Assembly (NCBI GenBank): GCA_024336345.1
Contig: JANFOG010000002.1
Span: 4,278,001-4,342,000, forward strand
Length of the DNA: 64,000 bases
Direction of reading: 5' to 3'
Origin: Mariannaea sp. PMI_226
Taxonomy: Eukaryota; Ascomycota; Sordariomycetes; Hypocreales; Nectriaceae
Every line of letters starts with the position of its first letter. Positions within the stretch are counted from its first letter, which is position 1. The notes beneath the pieces are model-generated. The model worked only from the letters and a program-made list of their open reading frames with translations, made no database searches and was not told where the DNA came from. Below are positions 55,028-64,000 of the stretch, piece by piece. Made by a program: the position numbers and the translations under genes.

Positions 55028-56083
55028 ATGTCGAGACGCAGCAGTACCATGGCGTCCAGCGGCTCTAACGGAAATCTCCCCAAGGGCGCCTCGTCCTCCA
55101 ACCAGCCTGGTGAGTCTGACCCGGAATAGCGAATGCATGTCCAAGCTTGATGTGGGGCGGGAGACTGAAGTTGCATGTGAAAAATGATGCTCAAGATAGC
55201 TAACATGCCTCGATTTTGTAGCCATTGACAAGCAGAAGACCCTGCTCTCTTCCGAAGTCGGTCACTTTTCCCTCATCCGCGCACTGCATCTTGCCGATTC
55301 TATCACCCTCATGAATGGTTCGTATCTTGCCGGCCCCCAGTCCGAAATTAGCCAGATCCAATAGACTGACAATTGTTCCGTCTCGTTATATAGGATGTTG
55401 CGGCGTCATGTCCATCTTCACGTCCTTGCGATACTGCCTTGGTGAACCCGACGCGTTCGACAAGGTCTACCTTGCCTTGGCCTTCCTGCCCTTCGGACTT
55501 TTCTTCGACTTCCTTGACGGCAAAGTAGCGCGATGGAGGAAGAAGAGTAGCCTCATGGGCCAGGAGCTGGATTCCCTCGCTGATTTGGTACGTTACCCCC
55601 CCCCCCCCCCCCTTCGTTTGGCCTGCCATTCCGCTTCATCTCCTTGGGCTTACCAAGTTGAATGTTACTTTTTCTGCCCCATGACCAATGGCTGACGTCC
55701 ATGAAATGACGTAGATCTCCTTCGGCGTAGCCCCCGCAATGGTTGCCTTCACCATTGGCTTCCGCACCACTATCGACACCTTCGCCCTCACCTTTTTCGT
55801 CCTTTGCGGCCTCACCCGTCTCGCTCGCTTCAACGTCACTGTCTCCGTCCTTCCCAAGGATGCATCGGGCAAAAGCAAGTACTTTGAGGGCACGCCCATT
55901 CCTACGTCACTCGGCATGGATGCCATCATGGCATACTGGGTTTCCCAGCGCTGGGTCCTTGAAGACTTACCTCTAGGCACATGGCTGCAGGGTACCGATT
56001 TCGAGTTCCACCCCATCGTTCTTCTGTTTGTCATTCACGGATGTATGATGACAAGCAAGACAATCCACATTCCCAAGCCTTAA
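55028..56083 (+). CDS. CHO1: CDP-diacylglycerol-serine O-phosphatidyltransferase (phosphatidylserine synthase), 246 aa
   Basis: Makes phosphatidylserine from CDP-diacylglycerol and L-serine in the ER membrane. Exons: 55028-55109, 55222-55317, 55394-55587 and 55715-56083, total 741 nt in frame. The CDP-alcohol phosphotransferase signature D-G-x2-A-R-x8-G-x3-D-x3-D is intact: Asp101, Gly102, Ala105, Arg106, Gly115, Asp119, Asp123. The hydrophilic N-terminus (about 1-45) is followed by hydrophobic spans around the signature and by [10 protein letters not shown] and [20 protein letters not shown], characteristic of the PssA/Cho1 type. It ends [11 protein letters not shown]. The intron-2 donor is GTTCGT, weaker than the others. 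Intron 3 carries a 17-C run starting 8 nt after its donor. Two other ATGs in exon 1 (the next at codon 8) are possible starts. Confidence 0.95.
55596..55612. repeat. 17-nt poly-C run in PSS intron 3
   Basis: Homopolymer seen directly. Its exact length may be a sequencing or assembly artefact. Confidence 0.85.
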
Positions 56084-57272
56084 AGCGGCAGCAGTCCATG
56101 GAAGCCATTCAACCTGGGGGAAAGGACCAAAAAAAAAAAATTATTCAAGGTTACACAACTTTTGGTATACATTCTATTGATAGAAGGAACGGGCACATTA
56201 GAAATGTTATGCTCATGACTAGATCAGCAACGGATACGGATGGGGTTCAATATGATGGAAGGGGAAGGCCAATGGCTCAACAAGCGAGAAGAACACGCTT
56301 GAAGGATCCATCGCTCGGCTCGGATATTCTTGGACAGGTAACAATTCACGCAGCTCATCGTAAAAAGTAGTTATGATACCCCATTCACTGATGACTTGTT
56401 TTGTTAAAATTCCGCCATGAATGTGACAACGTTCTTAAGATGTCTTTGATCACAAAAGCCTGATTGATTTCGGTCTGAAGTGGTAATGTGCCGGCTTGAA
56501 GACCTGCTCCTATTTTTCAGGAGTGAGAAGGGGAAAACGCTTCCTACAATACCTTTAAAGGATATCGTAGAGTGTCCTTCGCATTTAATGGTCAAAGGTA
56601 GACTCAATATTCTCAGTAGATGTCGCTATTCTGTACAGTACACACGTTCTCCTCATTCTCTCAACATATATATCAATACATATATAATCTACCTTGCCAC
56701 CTCGTAAAAAGAGTCTACAAGGGAATATAAAATGCAAAGTAAGGGCTTTTGTAATCAAGCATTAATGATTAATTACGCATTAACGAGTTACTCCTGCGTA
56801 TCAGTCACCACCTTAGACTCAATCTCGCGCCGCCTTTAACATACACTTAATCTCATATTGGCTTGTAGGCCCAGGGGCTTTTCGATTGCCGTCCTCAATG
56901 TTGACGTCTGTTTATCGGAGTGCAAACTTGTGCCTGAACTTGTGTATGAGTGAGCCATTGTGCAGGGATGGACAGACGTTCACGTGATTGGTTGCATGCC
57001 TGCATTGGAGCGACAACAAAGAACCAACAACAGAGAGGTTCGACCATAATCTCTCTTACTACACTACTCCCATCGAACAGGCTGCCTCAAGCAAGTACTG
57101 TGATTTCCTCTCATCTCACGTCGCAATTCCAGTTCTGGAGTCTTTAAGGATTAGTTTACGATATTGGCCAATATCTATCGAATTACGCAAACGATCTTAC
57201 ATCGAACGCCACTTTCTCTTATTTTCTTTTCTCTAACACCAGATCGCAAGATCAGCTTGCCCGCTGCGCTCC
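56084..57272. other. Intergenic region between PSS and RCC1
   Basis: PSS 3' UTR and RCC1 promoter. An open frame at 55981-56370 overlaps the PSS end and has no family features. No other gene seen. Confidence 0.6.
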
Positions 57273-59021
57273 ATGGCTTCGAAGAAGTATTCTGTGAAGG
57301 GACAGAGAAATCAGCCCTCTTCCAAACCTAGCAAAATGAAGAACAGCGAGGTACCTGTCCAACTTATGAAACTGGGCCGCGCCAGTAAGCCCTATCCTCT
57401 CGAGCTTCTCTTCAAATCTCACCGCAGTGGCGAATAGCAGCTCCTACCGATGGTGCTATGAGTGATGACCGGAGGCTAGCATCTACGACCACGAGGCCAT
57501 CGAAGCGGAAACAATCTCCAGTGGGTGTACACAGCAAGGTGGAACCTGATCAACCATCGCCAAAGAAGGCCAAGACCACCTTGAGACACATCACAAAGGA
57601 ACACGCCCAAAAATATATCAGTGCTGCGGATTCTTCTACAGCCAGGATTAATCAAGCTCCAACTCAGGTTCTAACTGTCCTTGCTTTTGGGAATGGCGAA
57701 TCTAGCGAGCTAGGCCTTGGAGTGAACAGGACGGCAGCTTTATCTCCACAGATGAATACCTATCTTGATCCGAATGACCCGTCCAAGTTTCATGTCGTCC
57801 AACTTTCTTGCGGCGGCATGCACACTATTGCCCTTACTGCAGATAACAAAATCCTTACCTGGGGTGTGAACGACGAAGGTGCCTTAGGGAGAGATACGAG
57901 CTGGGATGGCGGACTCAGAGATGTAGATGCAGACTCCGATGATGAAGACGGAGCTTTAAATCCTCATGAGTGTGTTCCCAGTGAGATCCCTCAAGATTCA
58001 TTTCCAAGCGGCACCAAGTTTACCCAAGTGGCCGCCGGCGATAGTTGCAGTCTTGCCCTCACTGATACCGGATTTGTGTATGGCTGGGGCACGTTTCGCG
58101 TAAGTTCAACAATCCATCCGAGTTGCACCCAATTCCTAGTAGTTTGGTAGGGGCTTACGTATAAGATAGAATCCGGAAAGCGATAAACGCTTTTGGTACG
58201 ATTCAAGTGGGAATGTTATCGAAAACCAGCGGACACCTATCCTGATTGCAAAGCTTCAAAACATTACTCAAATTGCATGTGGAGCCAACCATGCCCTTGC
58301 CTTGGACAAGGCAGGTCGAGTTTGGGGCTGGGGTTCCTATGAGCAGAACCAACTCGGTAGTCGACCGTTTGGGAGATACCAGGAAACTCTGATCCCCCGC
58401 GAAGTCCGAATCTGCCCCAGCCCTATCAAATATATCGCCTCAGGCGAGTACCATTCCTTCGCTATCGACCGGAGGGACAATGTCTGGGCGTGGGGTCTAA
58501 ATAGCTTCGGTGAAGCTGGATATGCAAAGGCTGCTGGCAGTGATGATGTTATTCTACCACACCCAATGAAGATCCCTACTCTCTCCCGTAAGGGTGTAAT
58601 CGCCCTGGATGGTGGGATGCACCATTCTGCCGCCATCACAAACGATGGTCAATGTCTCATGTGGGGACGTATGGATGGTGGTCAGCTGGGGATCAACTTC
58701 ATAGCCAAGCAGCTTGAAGATGAAACCATCATCCGTCGGGATGAGTATGGCAAAGCCCGCATCTGCCTCCGTCCCACACTGGTCCCTGGCATCGGCCATG
58801 TCGTCAATGTTGCTTGCGGTACAGACCACACCATCTTCATCAATCAAATGGGTCATGGATACTCAACAGGATTTGGAACGGTAGGTCAACTGGGCCTTGG
58901 TACTGAAGATGACGAGACAGTTGCGAAATGCCTGCAGGGAAAACAAGTCAAGGGGAAGCGTCTTACCTGGGCTGGTGCTGGCGGGCAGTTCTCCATGGTC
59001 GCCTCGTCCAAAAATATCTGA
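57273..59021 (+). CDS. RCC1-family Ran guanine-nucleotide exchange factor (541 aa)
   Basis: Chromatin-bound factor that loads GTP on Ran, driving nuclear transport and spindle assembly (the yeast Srm1/Pim1 role). Exons: 57273-57384, 57438-58099 and 58170-59021, total 1626 nt in frame. The first 120 residues are basic and disordered with nuclear-localisation-like clusters (RPSKRKQSP, SPKKAKTT). Seven-bladed propeller repeats follow, with the usual signatures: VLAFGNGESSELGLG, CGGMHTIALTADNKILTWGV, AAGDSCSLALTDTGFVYGWG, CGANHALALDKAGRVWGWGS, ASGEYHSFAIDRRDNVWAWG, GGMHHSAAITNDGQCLMWGR and CGTDHTIFINQMGHGYSTGF. An acidic insertion (DVDADSDDEDGAL) lies in an early blade. The first intron is only 53 nt; its acceptor AATAG is the one that keeps frame. 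Confidence 0.93.
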
Positions 59022-60133
59022 TGGAATGTGTTTGGTTACATTTGCATGATTTGATTATATAGACCACGGCACTAAGATAGATGCCATCTCTCTTTATTTT
59101 TATTCTTTTGCCACTGCCTTCTAGAGGCTCTTCGATTATTTGAACACTTAGGTGCGGTCTCCCTCAGCTGGATACGACCTAATAGTGACTCTCACGATTT
59201 CAGGGAGTACCAACTAACAACTACCTGGCAAAGCATAATTAATGACAATATCACGATGACGATTGAGAACGACGCCGTCCTGGCCAGCTTTCGCTGAATC
59301 TTGAAATAAGAATCCGCAGCTTGCGGCACACTGGAACCCAAAAGAAACCACGGCGACTTTCGTCCCTTACAAGGCTACATGCTACTGCCCAAGCCTGGCT
59401 GATTTCAATCCCACAGTTTCTACGCTCCTGAGGTTATACTTGGCTCACCCGTGATCTTACAATGGAATAACGAATGTGCCAACTCAAGTGTATAATGCTC
59501 CGCAAGGAGACTGTGCGGAAGAGAGAAGCTTGCGGAGTGACATAACTAGCTGGCGATGAGAAAGAAGTATTCCTTGACTTTGGCCTACCTATGACAATGC
59601 CTCAGTGGCCGCCTGAAGAGAGAGACGGACCGGTGAGCTATTATTGTAACATCCTCCTTTCGACTCCTTGAACAGAAAACACTCTCAATGGCAAGTAGAA
59701 GAAATTAAGATAGATATTGCGTCTTAGCTACGCTTATGCTATGATATTATCGATTGGGATGCTTCAAAAGGTAAATGTGCTTTCCGCCAAGAGCAACTTG
59801 GATAGAACACGACTGTTCCCAAACGCTTCTCTCATTCCTGACATTTTATTCCCTCGAAACGCCTAATGATGAATGAGGGCGAGCCAGACAGGTCAACAAT
59901 GGACCCGTGAGAGCCCCAGACCAAATATCCAACACCGGTACTAAACACATATACTCACGCGCTCACACAACGAAAAAAAAAAAACATTGAGGACGTATGA
60001 GATTCCCTTACCATAACCCCTCCGAACTCCTGCTTTGTTTGCCAATCATTTCCAAGAGAAAAAAAAAAGTTCACGCGGCGGCAGAAAGAAGCCAAGGTGC
60101 TACCAACAGGAGGAAGGACAAAATTCATGATGG
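59022..60133. other. Convergent spacer between RCC1 and the NLR-like gene
   Basis: 3' regions of two converging genes, 1.1 kb. Only short poly-A runs (59970-59985, 60059-60069). No gene seen. Confidence 0.6.
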
Positions 60134-63100
60134 TCAAGTTTCCCTCCACATGGACAACTGGCTTTCGGCATTTTTCGTCTTGAGGTCTTGGGGTCCTAGG
60201 GTTATGCACCGTAGCTTCCAGCATCTCTGCATCAGTGCCATGGCCTCTTCTCCACGGCCTAGATCCTTCCAGATGATGGCGAGTGCATACATGGATTGAA
60301 GAGACTCTGGATGCCTTTCCCCAAGAACCTCTTGCCGTAGCTCGAATGACTTAATGCTTATCCTTTCAGCCTCGTCACGCTTACCTTGTCTCCAATAGAT
60401 ATTGGCGAGGGCACTCATACTCCGAAGTGTCTGCGGGTGCCTCTCGCCCAGGACTTCTCGGAACAGATCTAATGTCATCCGGGCCGTCTTCTCAGCCTTT
60501 TCATATCGACCTTTTTCCCAATAAATCTCTCCCAAGACACTCAAGCTGTAGATTGTGGCCGGATCTTTCGGTCCACAAGTACGTTGCTGCAAGTCCAATA
60601 CCTGTCTCATTATCCCCAAGGCCTGGTCGGTTTTCTGTTGCATTTGATAGACCTGCGCGAGGTGAGACAGCATGTTGATCTTGTTGGGATGTTCCTCAGG
60701 GAGCACCTCTCCTTGGAACTCCAAAGCCTCCACGTACAACTTCTCTGCCTCTTGATATCGACCCTGCTCATGGTAGGCGGTTGCGAGGTAATCTACAGCC
60801 GACATCGTCTCTGGATGGCGCCGGCCAAAAATCTCGGTCCTAATTCTCAACATCCTCGTGTCAACTTCCACCGCCTCTCTCCATCGTCCACTATGATTGA
60901 GATACCGAGACATCTTATATAGGAGGCCAGACGCCAGGGACTTCTGCCCATTCACCTCAGCCCAGTAACATACGCGCCCAGCCTGGGCTAGATACTTGTC
61001 ACACCGTTCCAACGTCGCCGGCTCGCTATGTCTGGACATGGGAAAGTGGTGAGAAACAAGGTGTAGCGCGGAACGTGAAAAAAAGGCCTCTGTTTCGTCA
61101 TCATCAGACAACTCCTTTTGCGCCCAAAAGCCCTTGCGGCCGAATCTCTTCAGCGTCCTCCACAATCCCGACTTGGGTTCTACGGTGGTCTTATTCTTGA
61201 GAAGCATCTTCATGTGAAGACGATACCGCAAAGCTTCTTGCACAAGTGTGTGCATCTCAAAGGCTTTCTCCGACGCATTTGTTTCTTCATGAGAGGAAAT
61301 GAACGAAAACTCCTTCAGACGAACGATGGCTTCAGTCGCTTGCTTTCTGGTCACGGGTGGCCCCTGTTTGTAGTTAGGATCTTCAAAGGCGGCAGCAGAC
61401 TCCAGTAACTCGATGGGGATTTTCTGGTTGTCAAAATATGCGATAATGTTTAGCATCTTATATGCTCCCGGGGTTTCTCGCCGGATACGGTCGATCGAGA
61501 TGTTCCATGTCTCCAGCACGCTATTAGATACGCTAGGTCTTCGGTGTCGATCGAACTCGGTCTCCTTCAAGAGGTCCCATCTGTCCCTGCCCTCCAACAG
61601 ATCAGATAGATAATCCTTGACGGGGGTTGAGGTCCGTCGCATGTACGCCCCAGCTTGTGAGACAGCAAGAGGGAGCCATTGAAGCTCTTGAAGCAATGCT
61701 CTCGCATCCTCACGCTCCTGGTCACTGATCTTCCTTCTTGTTGTTGCTTCTAGTAGATTGTGTGCTTCCTCTTCTCGCATTTGGACAACTCTAATACCTC
61801 GCTGAGAGCTAACAAGCGTACCAACAATTCGTTCGTCTCGGCTCGTCCATAGGACCGTACCGGAACCGACTTTGGGGATGTATTCGAACAGCCCCATGGA
61901 CTTGGGACTGTTACGAGCACGTGGAACACCAAAGAGTGATAAATCGTCAGCGTTGTCGAGAATGAAGAGCCACCGGGGCTCATGCTCAATCCGATCGCGT
62001 ACATTTTGTAACATTTGTTGGTCGTCAACTTCCATCTTCAGTCCAAGCTTTCTTGCAATATTTTTGTAGTCTCGAGCAAACGTTGCTTGGCTATCCGCGT
62101 CAACCCAAAATACTGAGCAGGCAGGATCACGAATCCGACGGTAGGCATATTCAAGAGCGATCTGAGTTTTTCTGCGCTTGTTAGATGGAAATACTGGCCA
62201 TCGTTAGGCTCTGGGATATCACTTACCCTGAGCCACCAAGCCCCCAAAGGGCCACACTATAGTACTCATTCATAGATGGTATAAGCGACTCCAGTTTAGC
62301 GAATGTATCACGGGTGACAATATCCTCGTTTCGCGGGAAAGGTATCATACGACAAGGCTGGCGCACAGGCGATCTGGGACCGGAAATATTGGCAGAACTG
62401 GATTCGACTTGAGTAGATTGTGTAGACTGAATATTGAATGATGACTGCGGAGAGAGAGGGCCGAAGGGCATCAAGGGTTCGGGTTTACCTGTTCGAGACC
62501 ACATCCCTAACAATGCTTTCGTGGCAGCGGCCGCAGTTGCAGCAGCAAAGTTCTGCCATGTCTTATTCTTGTGGCTATCTGCGTAGTCACAAATTCCCTT
62601 GACTACGATACAGGGCAACACATCCCAGAGACCAGCGCCCTCCATCTCGAATGCAAAGATACCACGGCCCTGGGCAATATTATCGCGATCTTGGCCAGAT
62701 TTGAGCACTGTATCAGCAGACCCAATGCTTCCGACGAAGATTGACGGGGCCTGTGCAGCCATCAGCCGACCGTTGTACTCGAGACTTCGTTTCTCATCGA
62801 GACGGCTCCGTTCTACAATATATCGGTCGTTGCAGCCAACTGTGTCACATGGTTCCAGGCGGGATAAGTCACAGATGGACTCCATGTCACACTCTGCACA
62901 ACGTGTTTGGTGGTGTTTATGCCGGTAAGTCGCTTGGAACAGTCGATCTTGGTCAGTCCCTGGATACTTATAGGAGGTCCTCCAGCGCTTCTGCAACGCC
63001 TTACTCTGAATATACTCGAGAAACTTTGCGGCATCTTGTTCCACTCGTTCTCGGGCACGATTTGTTTCCAATGCCTTTATCATTCTCTGAACATTGGGGG

Positions 63101-63539
63101 CCGGCCTCGCCTGCTGCTGCTCAAGCGTATCCCTTTCGTGAAAGGAATCGGGATATCGTTTGCCAAAGTCGTATTGAACAATGGTTTTGCTGATGACCAC
63201 ATCACCTAGAACCAATTCGCAGTTTGGTTCGGGGTTTGGCACACCACCGCAGACGCCAACCAGCAGCACAAGGTGAATTGAGGGATAACTTCTCTGAAGA
63301 TCCTTGCCTGCGGTTGCAGCCTTGACTTTGCCCATGCCCTGCAAAAGGACTAGGACAACATCAAAGGTTCCCATCCGCCCCGTCGTATACAGATTTGTAT
63401 CTCCAGCAGGCCTTCCATATGGATCGCCATCCTCGTCCCAGAATTTGTCGATTAAAAGTGACACGGCGTCGTACTCTAGAGGCAAGGCACAGATAATGGC
63501 AATCTCGAAGCTTTCGCGTGAGGGCGGCGGCAAAGCCAT
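60134..63539 (-). CDS. NLR-like STAND protein: PNP/UDP-phosphorylase - NB-ARC - TPR (1116 aa)
   Basis: Signal-transducing NTPase with the layout of fungal NLR-type receptors implicated in non-self recognition. Exons 63539-62227 and 62171-60134, total 3351 nt in frame. Residues about 8-345 form a nucleoside-phosphorylase-like domain (FEIAIICALPLEYDAVSLLI, LVLLVGVCGGVPNP, GIFAFEMEGAGLWDVLPCIV, KGICDYADSHKNKTWQNFAA) with a His/Cys-rich insertion (RHKHHQTRCAECDMESIC, CDTVGCNDRY). The NB-ARC part follows, about 400-700: Walker A GLGGSGKT (Lys439), Walker B WLFILDNADD, GSGTVLWTSRD, and GLPL-like QWLPLAVSQAG. The C-terminal 300 residues hold about six 42-residue TPR units of kinesin-light-chain style (RHPETMSAVDYLATAYHEQG and LGERHPQTLRSMSALANIYW). 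The intron cuts Walker A between Gly and Lys. All key motifs are intact. Whether the enzyme domain hydrolyses nucleosides or only signals is unknown. Confidence 0.92.
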
Positions 63540-64000
63540 AGCGAAACGACGATGGGCCAGCCCGACCGTAGGTTCCGTTTAGTTAGGCGGTTTTGTTTGA
63601 CGGGGGTTGAAAGAGACAAGACCTGTCGCCTCTTGGGATTAAGTCTGCCTGTCCCATCAGGTCGGGCTGCAGACTCAGCCGCAGGCTCAGACGCACGCAG
63701 GACTCAGCTGCGCAAATCAGCCCCGCGCTCTGCTACCTTTGTTCAGCTCACGTGGGCGAAACCGTGACAGCCCGTGGCCCCCAACCCAAGCGGTCGCGTC
63801 GACATTTATTAGGGCCGGGTTTGGAGCTGGGTTCTCAATAAGTTCGTCCTTGGTCAATACAGGTAGACTGGGAAACTTGTCATAAGATGAGTAGCCAAGA
63901 TATAGGTATAAACAAAGTATAGGAGGTAGAGAGGTAAGTAAGTAGTAATAGAAGCAAGGTCCTGGGTCACACGAGTTCCACGTAGCTGCCTTCCAACTTG
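63540..64000. other. Upstream region of the NLR-like gene to the window edge
   Basis: Promoter of the NLR-like gene, reading left. Contains a GC-rich stretch (63660-63790) with CTCAG/CGCAG words. No gene seen before the edge. Confidence 0.5.

Noticed and set aside
60584..60922. Plus-strand frames inside the NLR-like gene
   Set aside because: Antisense shadows of the TPR repeats.

Overview
This is a nuclear chromosome segment of a filamentous ascomycete, most likely a Sordariomycete and perhaps Hypocreales (an inference from gene content and style; no marker gene settles the genus). Genes are interrupted by short introns, mostly 50-220 nt, with GTRNGT-type donors and CTAAC-type branch sites. 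The proteins match Pezizomycotina families. Intergenic DNA carries the dispersed CCTACCTTAGGTAGG and TACGGAGTA words often seen in such genomes. I support sixteen protein genes and reconstructed all exon joins by eye; coding lengths close in frame for every complete model. No tRNA, rRNA or CRISPR was found.

Layout, left to right: the 5' end of a Pom152 nucleoporin gene (-); a small secreted Ser/Ala-rich protein (-); an AT-rich gene-poor stretch with a possible small-secreted-protein remnant; a UCH-family deubiquitinase (+) convergent with an FBXO21-type F-box protein (-); a divergent promoter and the large coiled-coil microtubule organiser ApsB/Mto1 (+); a seven-exon metacaspase (-); about 8 kb of gene desert (17.6-25.6 kb); an unrecognised 533-aa protein (-); a 4.6-kb gene-free stretch; an S/T-rich single-pass membrane protein (+); snoRNP protein GAR1 (+) convergent with a 14-TM major facilitator transporter (-); a Whi5/Nrm1-type G1/S repressor (-); a 6.7-kb gene-free stretch holding a degenerate TIR element (MITE); a metzincin-type metallopeptidase with a jacalin-like domain (+); phosphatidylserine synthase (+); RCC1, the Ran exchange factor (+); and a PNP-NB-ARC-TPR protein of the fungal NLR-like class (-).

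Most genes are conserved housekeeping functions: nuclear envelope and transport (Pom152, RCC1), the microtubule organising centre (ApsB), the cell cycle (Whi5-like), ubiquitin (UCH, F-box), ribosome biogenesis (GAR1) and phospholipid synthesis (PSS). They do not form an operon or a biosynthetic cluster. The most system-like locus is the NLR-type receptor at 60.1-63.5 kb, whose layout parallels immune/allorecognition receptors. Other items worth a look are the MITE at 48.4-48.7 kb, two length-3n stop-free introns (ApsB, GAR1), the 446-nt penultimate intron of the metacaspase, and a cluster of MBF-like ACGCG sites with no recognisable gene beside it.
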